Virus record (IMG/VR): IMGVR_UViG_3300032308_002010
Coordinates: 124,001 to 188,000 of that record
Strand: one strand, 5' to 3'
DNA from: a virus
DNA length: 64,000 nucleotides
This document shows positions 36,984 to 46,579 of the stretch, piece by piece. Within the stretch, counting starts at the first letter, position 1, and every line of letters begins with the position of its first letter. A model generated the notes under the pieces. That model did not search any database. It saw only the letters and a list, made by a program, of their open reading frames with translations, and was not told the origin of the DNA. The translations under genes and the position numbers were made by a program.

Positions 36984-38353
36984 TAGTCCACCTGTCCAAG
37001 AGGATCTAAATCCGCTCCGACAACTTCGCCGACCGTGCTTGACGCTGCCATAAGCTCAGGCACGTCGGTCATCTGATTATTCTTTAACTCTTCCATCACC
37101 TGCTCGCGATACTTACGCGCCGGGTCGCAGATGGTGTAGTCGTTCACACCGAGTAAGCCGTGCAGCATGCCGAGGACTTTAGGGTTGTCTTCAAGCATGA
37201 TGGACGCCTCAACTTCTGATACAGCGTCTTGTTTGGAAATACCAAGCGCCTTAGAAAATACCAGCGGTGTTTCAGCGTTCTTGGTGCCGTGCTTGTATTC
37301 CAGATCGCAGACCTGCTTGAGCAGGCCCGGCAGTTTGGGGTCCATACCCGGAACCGGCTTACCGTCGCCCGACTGTAGCTCCATGAGCAACCGGATAGAC
37401 GCAGTGTGCCAATCCCAGAAATGGAACTGCTGGTTTTTGAACGTTTCGTTACCGTTCTTGTCAACGGCCGGGACGATCTCGTTGTACCAGAGCAGGTTAA
37501 CAACAATCTTTCGCCCGGGAGCGCCGAGATTGTTCTTGGTAGCTGTAATACGAATCGACGAGCCCTCGTAACGCGGCGGGATGTTCTTCTGCGACGCCTT
37601 CGACATGTCGAGAATCAACGTCGGATAGTAATCCAAACTAGCGCCGCCCGGAGCGTACTTCTTGGGCGGACCGAACCCCATAGAGTTAATTTCTTCCTTG
37701 AGGTGGTTTGTCGCAATAAGTGCGATCGGGTAATGCCGCAACGTGGGCACCAGCGCCGTCCGCATGAAGTCAGACAGGTTGCGAGCGAGATACGGGTGGC
37801 CGGCAGCAGCGTGACCTTCGTCTGCAACCTTTTCGACGCGACGATCGACCTCAACAGCCGAGATGGAGTCGATGCCGATACAGATAGGAATAACCCGGTC
37901 TGGGGCGTTAGCCGCGTCAACCTGCTTGTGGATCGCCTGACAGAACTCCATGTAATGCTTTTGCCATTCTTCCACGCTCGCCGCCGTCTTGATACGGGTC
38001 CGCGAGATGTACTGCTGGTTGTGGCTAAACAACCCCGACATCATCGTCGGCGATCCCTTGTTCTCAGTGTCGATCATGATGGCGCCACCGCCATACATGT
38101 GAAACCAGCGCATGATCTCGATGAGCAGAGCGGACTTACCAGCGCTAAACTCGCCGCGTAGTTGCGTGAAGCGCGATAGCGGGAAAATGTTAGCCTGCAG
38201 CAGATAGCGCGCTGCAAGCGTAGGGAGCGGCAAGCCGATCAGCGGATCTTGATCTTCCGCGGTCGCCTTGAGCACTTCCGTAATAACCGGATGCTCGCCA
38301 TTGCGGGCGAACACATCAACTTCGTCGTGATCTTCTTTACGTTTCCTACCCAT
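36983..38353 (-). CDS. RecA/UvsX-family recombinase
   Basis: Start MGRKRKEDHDEVD at 38353 with GAAGG; a much longer frame would begin in the upstream gene. 456 residues. Walker A GEFSAGKSA at about 67-75, followed by AIMIDTENKGSP (the conserved Glu-containing strand), Walker B ICIGIDSISAVE and a C-terminal ATP-binding region with LIATNHLKEEINSMGF, matching strand-exchange proteins of phages. It pairs homologous DNA for recombination-dependent replication and repair, and stands next to the probable single-strand-binding protein and polymerase. Confidence 0.9.
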   Translation of the reverse strand: MGRKRKEDHDEVDVFARNGEHPVITEVLKATAEDQDPLIGLPLPTLAARYLLQANIFPLSRFTQLRGEFSAGKSALLIEIMRWFHMYGGGAIMIDTENKGSPTMMSGLFSHNQQYISRTRIKTAASVEEWQKHYMEFCQAIHKQVDAANAPDRVIPICIGIDSISAVEVDRRVEKVADEGHAAAGHPYLARNLSDFMRTALVPTLRHYPIALIATNHLKEEINSMGFGPPKKYAPGGASLDYYPTLILDMSKASQKNIPPRYEGSSIRITATKNNLGAPGRKIVVNLLWYNEIVPAVDKNGNETFKNQQFHFWDWHTASIRLLMELQSGDGKPVPGMDPKLPGLLKQVCDLEYKHGTKNAETPLVFSKALGISKQDAVSEVEASIMLEDNPKVLGMLHGLLGVNDYTICDPARKYREQVMEELKNNQMTDVPELMAASSTVGEVVGADLDPLGQVD

Positions 38354-38438
38354 AAATTCCCTTCTGATATGAAAAAGCCTCAGCTCCGGCACGCACGCAC
38401 CCAGAGAACAACGTGGTGCCGGAGCTGACGCGAGAAGA

Positions 38439-39809
38439 TTACTTCTGCGATGCGCGAGCACGAGCCCGCGCCAGAATGTCCGCAGAGTCCCGCTTCGCGG
38501 GGCCAGCCTGCGCCATGGACGGCGGAGCTGGCGGGGCGGGCGGGGCAGAGGCAAAGATATCAGCAACGCTGGCATCTACCTCCGGCGAAACTTCAGCCTC
38601 CGGCTGCGGGTCCCACGGAGCCACAGGATCGGGCTGCGGGGACGGGCGGCGGGCAGGGGCTGTCGCGCGAGGGGCTGGCGCCGGCGGGGCTTCCAAGTCC
38701 TCTACCGACGTCTCTACGCCCTGAAACGTTGACGTCCCCTTCGGCAGCGCCCGGAGGTACTGCGGGAAGTCACGCCAAGCGAAATCAAGCGCTTCACGCG
38801 GGAACACAGGAGCCAGCATCTCGGCTTGCTCTTCGTATGACGGCAGTCGCAGAAAGTCTTCCCACGTGCCGGCTTCCGCGATGACACGGTCGGCGTACGG
38901 CTCAAGAGAAATCTCCTGACCATTAAATGTGTCATGGAGAATGCCGAAGTGCGTGTAGTCACTACGCGAGTGCGGGTAACCAACAATGTACTTTGCGTTA
39001 GCCGAGCCACGAGCAAACTTCGGGCACTGAAACGTCGTCGGGCCTTCCAAACCTGTCGCAATCAAATTAGCGCCGCCGCTTTTGAACGCTTCAGGCAGAA
39101 TTGTAAACAACTTCGCAGCCCCAAGAGACAACATGTCGCCGCTCAGGTACTCGCCGGTGCTTTCGTCGCGGACGTTGAGCGCCGCATGCAAAGCTTCGGC
39201 TGCGCTGGTCTTCAAGCCGATGATGCGCGCATTGCGCTTGTTATCATCAGAAAAAGCGCCTAGCTGAATCTTACCGTGTTCATCAACATAAACGGCGGTC
39301 GCCGAAATAAACAGAGTCTTTTCGGGTTTCTTAAGCGACCCGATATGCGAACTACGCACAAACTCTTTCGACAGTAGCTCCGCAAACAAGCGACCCAGCG
39401 TCGGATGCGGATTATCTTTAGAGCTGTCGTAAGCCACCTTGCGCAGAACGTGCAGCGGGCTTTCGTACAGGTTCAGCTCGGGGTTACCGTCGTGAACGAT
39501 GAAACAGATACCCGGGTTACCAACCCAATGCGCACAGGTTAGCAGCCGGCTCCAGTCACCCATGGCGACGTTGTCGTGCCCCTCTCGGAAGCTGGCAAAC
39601 GTTTCACCATTTTTTCCCTCCTCGTAGATGGGAAGCAGCCGAAGGCACATGCCGTTTCCGAGGAGTTCACCGCCGGCCGCAATCAGAACGTTATTCTGCT
39701 TGCCGTAGGCGTAACGACTCTTGCTGTTAGAGCCGCCCGTACCGATGTTGTTGGCCTTACGGTACTCAGGATCAATTGCCGCAAAATTAGCCGCGTTATA
39801 GCGTGGCAT
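38439..39809 (-). CDS. Probable single-stranded-DNA-binding protein, 456 aa
   Basis: Good AAAGG site. The N-terminal 340 residues form a folded domain with many aromatic residues (DWSRLLTCAHWVGN, FREGHDNVAMGDW). The C-terminal 100 residues are Pro/Ala-rich with scattered acidic residues and look disordered, as in SSB-like proteins. I have no sequence motif for an OB fold. The call rests on its place between the DNA polymerase and RecA/UvsX and behind a dedicated promoter; it could be a different replication protein. Confidence 0.5.
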   Translation of the reverse strand: MPRYNAANFAAIDPEYRKANNIGTGGSNSKSRYAYGKQNNVLIAAGGELLGNGMCLRLLPIYEEGKNGETFASFREGHDNVAMGDWSRLLTCAHWVGNPGICFIVHDGNPELNLYESPLHVLRKVAYDSSKDNPHPTLGRLFAELLSKEFVRSSHIGSLKKPEKTLFISATAVYVDEHGKIQLGAFSDDNKRNARIIGLKTSAAEALHAALNVRDESTGEYLSGDMLSLGAAKLFTILPEAFKSGGANLIATGLEGPTTFQCPKFARGSANAKYIVGYPHSRSDYTHFGILHDTFNGQEISLEPYADRVIAEAGTWEDFLRLPSYEEQAEMLAPVFPREALDFAWRDFPQYLRALPKGTSTFQGVETSVEDLEAPPAPAPRATAPARRPSPQPDPVAPWDPQPEAEVSPEVDASVADIFASAPPAPPAPPSMAQAGPAKRDSADILARARARASQK

Positions 39810-39853
39810 ACAAACCTTTCTATGTAATTGAGGGCCCTATTGCCCTTTGTGGA

Positions 39854-39874
39854 TGTCTGCCACTATAGCAGACA
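39854..39874. promoter_or_regulatory. Inverted repeat overlapping the -10 (possible operator)
   Basis: TGTCTGC and GCAGACA form perfect 7-base arms with a 7-base spacer that contains most of the -10 hexamer of the promoter below. Such a dyad over a -10 is typical of repressor control; the HTH protein encoded at 57-58 kb is a candidate binder but nothing links them directly. Confidence 0.6.
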
Positions 39875-39889
39875 AAACCAGTCTGTCTA
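39862..39889 (-). promoter_or_regulatory. Sigma70-type promoter for the SSB-like / recombinase operon
   Basis: Minus strand TAGACA (39884-39889), 16-base spacer, TATAGT (39862-39867), each matching five of six consensus bases, about 53 bases before the ATG at 39809. Confidence 0.72.
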
Positions 39890-39892
39890 GAC

Positions 39893-42800
39893 CTACTCGT
39901 CACAAAACCAATCGACGCCTAAACCCCTAGATTTTGAGGGTTTTAGGTTCTCTCCCCAGTGGAAAAACACGTCCCGACTCATACCAAAGTGGTACGGTTT
40001 CGCCACGTCGATTTTGGCGCCGTCTAGCCTGTGCGGCCAGAAAGGCACGCCGTCAATCATGCACGCTGGAATGACTTCTTTGTACAGGCGCTCAGCGTGC
40101 TCCAACGGCACAATTAACACAATCGCGTCGTGAATTTGCAGCGCGATTTTGTAATCAATATCTGAGTGCTCTTCACGATACTTGTAGAAGTTGTAAAGCG
40201 CAATCGACACCGCGTCAGCTACTCCGCCTTGAATCGGAAAGTTCTGCGCCTGTCGCTCCTGCTCGCCGCGCACGGCCCTATCTTTCGTTGGCATGAACCG
40301 ACGAAAGCGCCCATACGGACCGACCAGCCAGCCCGGGTCTTGTGACCGCATACGGCATTCAGCAAGAAAAGTTTTGGTGCCGGGATAAGACTGGAAGTAC
40401 GCGTCGATCATCGCTTGGCACTGATCAGCCGTAACGTCGTGACCTTCTTCTTTGCACTGACGCGCAAGAGCTTCTGCGCCGCGGCCGTACGGAATACCGA
40501 AATTCACGTTTTTGGCTGCGACACGAAGACCCTTTACGCCGGCATCAGCCATACCCTGCTTGGTTGGCACAACACCGCTCAAACGAAAAGTTTTTACTGC
40601 TTGCTGGCTGTGTATGTCGTAGTGGTCCGGGTGATCCTCTGGAAGAAGATTACGCCGAACATGCTCGATCATATTTTTATCTTGACTCAGCCACGCGAGG
40701 ACCGCCAGTTCCGCACCAGTGAGGTCCGTTTCGATGCCGACGCAGCCCTTGGGTACACGTAAGATTGATCGGACAGGGTGCTGATACTTGTCTTTGCCGA
40801 GGATGCGCTTGTAGTCGTCTTCCCGCCGCGAACTAAGGTTTTGCAGGGGAGGTCGGCTACTGCTTGCCCGGCCAGTTTCCTTGGTTTGGAACATGTGCGT
40901 GCGCACCTTACCGTCCGCGTGCACGCATCCAACCAAACCCTTTTCATATGTGTAATTACCGTTCTCATCGAGTTCGTATTCTCCGTCTTCTGTTTCCGCG
41001 GGCTTGCGCAACACCGACTGCAAAACCTGACTAATGAATTTATAATCACGGATTTTAGCCGCCGTTGAGTTAATGTGCCCAAGGATACCAAGACTTTCTT
41101 TATCTGTACTAGGCGTAGCTGTCTCTTGGTTAACGCCACGGTATGACAACTCGTTCCACAGGACAGGGCGCTTGCCTGTTGTTTTTACAGGCCGTAGATC
41201 CAGCGTCTGCGCTTCGTCAGGAATCGGCGGAGAATTCGTATACCTGTCTGCGTAGTCACGGCCGAAGAGCGCAATTGCCAACTGCGGCTGCGACTTTGGG
41301 TTAAACGCCGGCCACAGCAACTCCTCGCGGATTTCTGCCAGCAGCTGCTCTTGCGTGTTCATAAACAGCGTCGTCAGCTCGTCCGCACGGTTGCGGTCGA
41401 TTTCAAGGCCGGTCATTTCCATTTCTAGAAACGCCAGCGAAGCGTTATGCGCAGTCCAGTACGGCAACCAACAGTCATGCCCTGTGCTGGACCGGGCGAT
41501 AATGCCGTCTTTGCCGTTGGTGCCATAAAATCTCATCAAGATGCGCCGAGTTACATCAACGTCATAGGACGCATACGGATGGAGAATGTGCGCCGGGCAT
41601 TCACCGTAACCGCCGACTTCGCTGGCTTTCAATTTGTTATCAGAACGGTACTTTTTCTTCCAGTGATCAAGCGGCTCCCAGTAAGTTGGGGCGGCAGTAA
41701 ATCGCATGGAACACTCGTCGAGGCCGTATCGGGCGCACTCGTTGACGGCGTGGTACATGAGACTTGTATCCCAGCCGCCGCGGGTGCGGTCGTCGGGGTC
41801 TTCGGCGGGAGCGTACTCCGGGCGTACATCCACGCCAAAATCAAAAAGCCATGGCAAGTCAGCACGGAAGAAGTGCCCACCCACGCGGACATGCCGCTCG
41901 GGCGTGCTTTTGAGCAACCGCGTAAGTTGCCGGCGCGCGGCGTCCAGATTGGGCTGAAACGCTTCTGCGCCGCCCTGATGCCGCAGAACAATAGTGCGCG
42001 CCCACTTGTCTTTATTTGATATCTGAACAGTGCGCAAATACGCGCCGTCTTCTGTCGGATAGTCTCCGTGCCACTCACAGTCGATGGCGATGATGTTAGC
42101 GTTTGGATCTGGGTCGTTAACCATGTCGTCAACAATTTCAGCCAACGCGGCTTCTGTATACACGTCAGCATGGTCAACAGCTTCCTCGTCTAAAATTTCA
42201 TCGTGAATCAGGGCTTTAAATCGACGGATCTGTCCAACAAAATCTTCAGTTACTTCGGGCTTGCGAACAACAAACGCCGGGTGCATAACCGACAACGCTT
42301 TTATCGTCCGCGGATTGCCCTCCGAGTCCAAAGACGAAACGTCGAGGATCCGCCCGGCTAAACCTGTGACAGCGCCAGTTGTGCGCATCACAGCTTTTGT
42401 CGCCTCATTCCCGAGACACAAAATGAACTCAGGCTGAACGATGCGAATTTCTTGCTCCAGCAAAATTGCGCAGTTCTTGATCCACGCCGCAGGAACAGCC
42501 GTAATTTCCATCGGCGGCGCAAACTTACACGCAAACGTGACGTACCAGTCTTCGTACGCTTCCGGGCTAATACCGCACTCTTCAAAGATATCAGCCAGCA
42601 TGTTCATCGCCGGACCGGCGGTTGCGTTCAAGCTTTCCATTTCGTAGTAGCCGGGGAGCTTCCCGACGACCATAACTTTGGTTTTGTGCCACGGCCCGTA
42701 TGTTTCCACTGCCTCCAGCCGTTTTCCCCAGCGATGGCCGGGAAGAAACGGGACAGTGATAGGTTCTTTAGACGACTTATGCGAAATCGGCAGATGAAAG

Positions 42801-43054
42801 TCTGGCCGATACAACGCGTTGCGATAAAGATTAGTTAGGTGCGTACCGACGGGCACGGCATTCTTTTTCTTAGCCGTCGCTTCATCAATCTCGTCGCCGA
42901 GTGCTACAGCGTGCGCAATAAAATCTGGGCCGGCTGGCGGCATACCCGGTTCCGTAAGCGGAATGAGCGGGTATGCCGCAGCCGTAAAACCTTCTGTGTT
43001 CGAGTCATACAGCGTCTGCGTCAGACGATGCGTGAGCGAAATACCCTGCGTCAT
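39893..43054 (-). CDS. Family A DNA polymerase fused to N-terminal uracil-DNA-glycosylase-like domain
   Basis: 1053 residues. Residues about 120-285 resemble family 4 (UDGa-type) glycosylases: VVGKLPGYYE with the catalytic-position Glu138 and NATAGPA, YVTFACKFAPP, ILCLGNEATKAV and VMHPAFVVR. Then a proofreading exonuclease: DCEW with the Asp/Glu pair at 325-327, HFFRADLPWL and YASYDVD. The polymerase half has motif A (DLTGAEL, Asp777), motif B (KNVNFGIPYG, about 847-856) and motif C LQIHDAIVLI at 972-981, where the family's usual Glu after His-Asp is Ala. No 5' nuclease domain. Likely the replicative polymerase, operating with the TOPRIM primase and DnaB-like helicase just upstream. GAGGTG precedes the ATG. 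Confidence 0.95.
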   Translation of the reverse strand: MTQGISLTHRLTQTLYDSNTEGFTAAAYPLIPLTEPGMPPAGPDFIAHAVALGDEIDEATAKKKNAVPVGTHLTNLYRNALYRPDFHLPISHKSSKEPITVPFLPGHRWGKRLEAVETYGPWHKTKVMVVGKLPGYYEMESLNATAGPAMNMLADIFEECGISPEAYEDWYVTFACKFAPPMEITAVPAAWIKNCAILLEQEIRIVQPEFILCLGNEATKAVMRTTGAVTGLAGRILDVSSLDSEGNPRTIKALSVMHPAFVVRKPEVTEDFVGQIRRFKALIHDEILDEEAVDHADVYTEAALAEIVDDMVNDPDPNANIIAIDCEWHGDYPTEDGAYLRTVQISNKDKWARTIVLRHQGGAEAFQPNLDAARRQLTRLLKSTPERHVRVGGHFFRADLPWLFDFGVDVRPEYAPAEDPDDRTRGGWDTSLMYHAVNECARYGLDECSMRFTAAPTYWEPLDHWKKKYRSDNKLKASEVGGYGECPAHILHPYASYDVDVTRRILMRFYGTNGKDGIIARSSTGHDCWLPYWTAHNASLAFLEMEMTGLEIDRNRADELTTLFMNTQEQLLAEIREELLWPAFNPKSQPQLAIALFGRDYADRYTNSPPIPDEAQTLDLRPVKTTGKRPVLWNELSYRGVNQETATPSTDKESLGILGHINSTAAKIRDYKFISQVLQSVLRKPAETEDGEYELDENGNYTYEKGLVGCVHADGKVRTHMFQTKETGRASSSRPPLQNLSSRREDDYKRILGKDKYQHPVRSILRVPKGCVGIETDLTGAELAVLAWLSQDKNMIEHVRRNLLPEDHPDHYDIHSQQAVKTFRLSGVVPTKQGMADAGVKGLRVAAKNVNFGIPYGRGAEALARQCKEEGHDVTADQCQAMIDAYFQSYPGTKTFLAECRMRSQDPGWLVGPYGRFRRFMPTKDRAVRGEQERQAQNFPIQGGVADAVSIALYNFYKYREEHSDIDYKIALQIHDAIVLIVPLEHAERLYKEVIPACMIDGVPFWPHRLDGAKIDVAKPYHFGMSRDVFFHWGENLKPSKSRGLGVDWFCDE

Positions 43055-43060
43055 AACACC

Positions 43061-44131
43061 TCACAACAAAAACGAAAGATCAGCCGCGACGTCAACCGCG
43101 TCAGCGGCAGATGACAACATCTCAAACAATTCGGGCCGAGCGTAGTCGGCCGGGTCGCGGTCGTCCGGGAGAATGACCGGAACCACATTAACGTTTCTCT
43201 GGCAAAGAGCCGTAACAACATGCTCAAGCTCAGTTTGCGCGTCGTGATCAAGAATTACAAACACAGGCTTGTTTGCCCACGTTGTTGCGATCGTGTTGCA
43301 CTGCCACGCAGATAACGTCTTACCAAAAATGCAGACACCTGCAACCCCTAAGCGCCACACGCTGGGCACGCCCTCGACAACAACGGCAACGGGCTGCTCA
43401 GCCGCGTTGTCGTAGTTGTAGAGCACCTGACTCTTGCGCATGCCGTTGTAGTACTTGACAGTGTTTTTGCCCTCTCCGACTACGCGGCCCTGCCAGCCAA
43501 CAAGTTGCCCGTGAAAATGTACAGGAATGTAAATACGCCCGTGCATAATCCGGTGCTTGTCCAGCCGCGGATTTACACACACGCCAATCTTAAACATCTC
43601 GGCCAGTTCACGAATATCTGTGAACCCGCGCGACGCTAAGTACTCAACAGCCGGATGATAATCAGGCAACGAGTCAATAGGCAGAATCTCTCCGGGCGGT
43701 TCAATCGTTTCGTGCGCAGTGTCTAACGGCACTGAACGAATCGGTGTCCGCATCATGAATCGTCGGCCGGCGCCAAATACCATGTCCTCAAACTGCTCTA
43801 ACCGGCCGGCTTTATCGAGACAGTTTTCGTTATAACACACGACCAAATGCGTGTTTGCCCGACGACCGTTGCGAATGTCTGCTCCGTACCGATGATTTAC
43901 CCACAGACGATTTCGCTGGTCGCGACAAAATGGACAACACACGCAGTAATACTCACCCCAACTACCACGATAAGTAGACTTACCGCGGCGGAGTGGATCA
44001 TCAAATTGTTCGACCTGCGCGGGCACACCTTCGTTTGCGATATTTACGTCGCCGAACTTGTGCGCGAGCAGGCCATACAGTACGGGATTCAGGGGATTTG
44101 AACTTGGCGCTTTTGAAACCGCCATTTTCAT
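43061..44131 (-). CDS. TOPRIM DNA primase with zinc-binding N-terminus
   Basis: Start at ATG 44131 (AGGAG five bases upstream). 356 residues. A zinc-binding region (YCVCCPFC, later VVCYNENC) is followed by a linker, and the TOPRIM domain shows VVVEGVPSVWRLG (catalytic Glu) and VFVILDHDAQTELEH (DxD). Makes RNA primers on the lagging strand. In T7 primase and helicase are one protein; here they are two adjacent genes, the helicase stop lying 12 bases upstream. Confidence 0.88.
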   Translation of the reverse strand: MKMAVSKAPSSNPLNPVLYGLLAHKFGDVNIANEGVPAQVEQFDDPLRRGKSTYRGSWGEYYCVCCPFCRDQRNRLWVNHRYGADIRNGRRANTHLVVCYNENCLDKAGRLEQFEDMVFGAGRRFMMRTPIRSVPLDTAHETIEPPGEILPIDSLPDYHPAVEYLASRGFTDIRELAEMFKIGVCVNPRLDKHRIMHGRIYIPVHFHGQLVGWQGRVVGEGKNTVKYYNGMRKSQVLYNYDNAAEQPVAVVVEGVPSVWRLGVAGVCIFGKTLSAWQCNTIATTWANKPVFVILDHDAQTELEHVVTALCQRNVNVVPVILPDDRDPADYARPELFEMLSSAADAVDVAADLSFLL

Positions 44132-44142
44132 ACTGACTCCTC

Positions 44143-45819
44143 TCACGACATCATGTCTTCTGCAAATGTGTCTACAGGCATAATACGACGCGCCGTAGAG
44201 CGTGGGCGGGTAAGCGCTGCCGCTTCTTCTGGCGTAACGGGCGCAATGTCGCCGCGCTGAATGATTCGCTTAGCCGCTTCAGACGCAGTGTACTCGTCAT
44301 TCACAAGCCGAATCTCTGCAACCCTATCGTCAATCTTGATTAAACCCTTGAGATTATCCGCGCGAAGATACCGCAACTTAGACCAATAAATCGTCGATAC
44401 GTGGCACGCCTCGTCACGTGCGTTAACGCAAAGGCACGCATGAAGGTTCTCCGCGAATGACTTTGAACCAGACGCGTCAGCATGCGAGACGTATCGATAC
44501 GCTGGAATATTCTTGACCTCACCTTGTGCCAGCTGATGTGCCAGCATGATAACCGCACCTGTAGGCACAGCAATCCGCGCGCGCAACTGGTCAACAGCGT
44601 TTTTAATCGGCCGCGCCAGCGACTCTGCGTACTTCGTCTTGGCATTTGCGTTCATTTCACGCTCCACCATGACGCCGCAATAGTCAACGGCAACAAAACC
44701 AATTTCCATTCCACGTTCACGCGCCAGTTGCTCAAGCGCGATAACAATCTCCGCCACACCCCCCGCGCCGCGGTTGCCTGTCTTTTCGTTTTGCGAAAAG
44801 TCCAGATACATAAAGTTATTGTTGAACCACGAACTGGCGGCGACCCAGCGTTCACGCTCGCCAAACATTACTTCGCCGTTTCTGTTTACAGGCAACTCGC
44901 GATCGTAGTCTTTGAGATTTTCGGCTGTAGACAGTTCCGCCCAGAAGTCGCGGCCGACTGCAAATAACGAGCGATCGATCTGCGCTGCGGCAGACCAGAA
45001 TGTCGGATTCATCTTTTCGGCAGGATCTTCGTAGCCGATAAACACGGACAGCTTATTGGGCGAGTTGGCAGCGAACTGCTGCGCCATGCGAACAGCAGTA
45101 ACTGCCAAAAGTGTTGTCTTACCGCCGCCATATGGCCCTAAGACGCCAATAATGTCACCAGCCCGAAAGCCCTGCAGATACTCGTCGATAAACGGTAGCG
45201 TAGTAGGAACAGCAACCGGCGGTAGCGCTATGGGCTGCCCAATTTCGGGCATCATGGCCGCGTTCTCGAAGCTCTTGCCCAGCGCGTCGACCGACTGGGC
45301 TTTTCTTGTCCACTGCGCTAACTGCGATTCTAAATTGTCTGGCGCGCCACCAAACGTATTTAATACAGCCTGCGCCTCGCCTTTAATCATCCGCTCTCGA
45401 ATAAACCGACGAACAATATCTTCGATATACGACTTTTCGGCGCGGGCTTCGACTTCCGCAAGCGGAGTGACATTAAAAGACTCGTTGACAAAACTGACCA
45501 GCGCTTCAATAGCGTTGTTGTTTAAAGCAATAGCCGCCGTCCCCGCGGCAGCGCTATCGCGCCACGCAAGCAGCCGTGTAGTGATCATGTCGGCTGTAAG
45601 CGCGCCAAACTGCTCGTTCAACTCTTTCATCGCCGCAAACAAGTAGTAAAACGGCAGCTCGTCAATCGATTGTCCGAAATGGCTATTTGCCAGACCGACA
45701 CGCAACGAATCACGCAGCAGCGCTGGATACCGTAAAAGACCCGAAATCATTGTGCCGATTTCAGGCGCCGTTACCGCGTCAACTGTTTTTGACTTTTCAT
45801 CCATGAATTCACCCGGCAT
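44143..45819 (-). CDS. DnaB-like replicative helicase
   Basis: Start MPGEFMDEKS at 45819 because GGAG precedes it by seven bases. 558 residues. N-terminal helical domain to about 180, then a RecA-type ATPase: Walker A GPYGGGKTT at 228-236, Walker B FVAVDYCGVMVE and IMLAHQLAQGEVK (motif H3). Hexameric 5'-3' helicase. Its start overlaps the stop of the upstream gene by 11 bases. Confidence 0.88.
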   Translation of the reverse strand: MPGEFMDEKSKTVDAVTAPEIGTMISGLLRYPALLRDSLRVGLANSHFGQSIDELPFYYLFAAMKELNEQFGALTADMITTRLLAWRDSAAAGTAAIALNNNAIEALVSFVNESFNVTPLAEVEARAEKSYIEDIVRRFIRERMIKGEAQAVLNTFGGAPDNLESQLAQWTRKAQSVDALGKSFENAAMMPEIGQPIALPPVAVPTTLPFIDEYLQGFRAGDIIGVLGPYGGGKTTLLAVTAVRMAQQFAANSPNKLSVFIGYEDPAEKMNPTFWSAAAQIDRSLFAVGRDFWAELSTAENLKDYDRELPVNRNGEVMFGERERWVAASSWFNNNFMYLDFSQNEKTGNRGAGGVAEIVIALEQLARERGMEIGFVAVDYCGVMVEREMNANAKTKYAESLARPIKNAVDQLRARIAVPTGAVIMLAHQLAQGEVKNIPAYRYVSHADASGSKSFAENLHACLCVNARDEACHVSTIYWSKLRYLRADNLKGLIKIDDRVAEIRLVNDEYTASEAAKRIIQRGDIAPVTPEEAAALTRPRSTARRIMPVDTFAEDMMS

Positions 45820-46579
45820 CGTAATTTCTCCAATGCTGCCGTATCTCGACAACGCCTTGTTTAATCTCGTTCTTTACCCACCATTGATATTCCGGGTGCG
45901 CCGCCATGACAGCGTCATATGAACGTTGCTGGGCTTCGTAATCCAGCGCGGCTTTCCACAGATAACGTTCCACCGCTTTATCGCAGTTACGGCGAGCCGC
46001 GAACGCATTTCGAAAAAAAGGTGTTGCTGTGACGTAACTCTCGTCGCAGAGTACATATAGTTCCTGCGCGGTCTCAGGCATTTTGTATATCGCAGTTGTC
46101 GACATACGTAGATGCAGTGTCTCTGCCGCCACGTGAAAACGATCTTTAATTATCCGCGGCATATGCGCCATGTAATCGCGGTAAATCTCGGCTGATTTGG
46201 CGCTGTATAAAACAGACGGGCGCATTTCCGTTAAACGTTGATGCCCCGTCGCAATGCGTTCTGTGGCAAGCGCCGAGAAATGCGCATACACCCAGCCACC
46301 AAGATCGGCGCCGGCGTGCTCTGCGGCGCGTAGAATTTTGCCCCAGACCGGCGTGTGTTTTACGCCAAAGTTATCTTTACCGCCATCCCACGCAGGTCTA
46401 CGTTTCAGATGGGGCGGCGCTTCCCAGTCAGCAACGCGCTCGTTTAGATAGATATATTGGTACCGAATATACGCAAGCTTTTGCGCTGCTGTGAGCGTTT
46501 GGTACCAATCGACCGACAAAATAGCTGAATCAATCTCCGCTGTCGGGTTCGCGGTTTCTCCAAGAACGCTGTGCGTCAT
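45809..46579 (-). CDS. Hypothetical protein between helicases, 256 aa
   Basis: Start MTHSVLGETANPTA at 46579 with GGGAG upstream; overlaps the SF2 helicase end by 50 bases. Helical, rich in Trp, Tyr and Ala (QKLAYIRYQYIYLNER, VWGKILRAAEHAGADLG). Its position directly before the DnaB-like gene makes a helicase loader possible, but I see no loader motif. Confidence 0.7.
   Translation of the reverse strand: MTHSVLGETANPTAEIDSAILSVDWYQTLTAAQKLAYIRYQYIYLNERVADWEAPPHLKRRPAWDGGKDNFGVKHTPVWGKILRAAEHAGADLGGWVYAHFSALATERIATGHQRLTEMRPSVLYSAKSAEIYRDYMAHMPRIIKDRFHVAAETLHLRMSTTAIYKMPETAQELYVLCDESYVTATPFFRNAFAARRNCDKAVERYLWKAALDYEAQQRSYDAVMAAHPEYQWWVKNEIKQGVVEIRQHWRNYDAG

Noticed and set aside
36983-38575. 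Longer start for the recombinase (530 residues)
   Set aside because: The extra 74 residues are Arg/Pro-rich antisense-like sequence inside the upstream gene; the ATG at 38353 has a good ribosome site.
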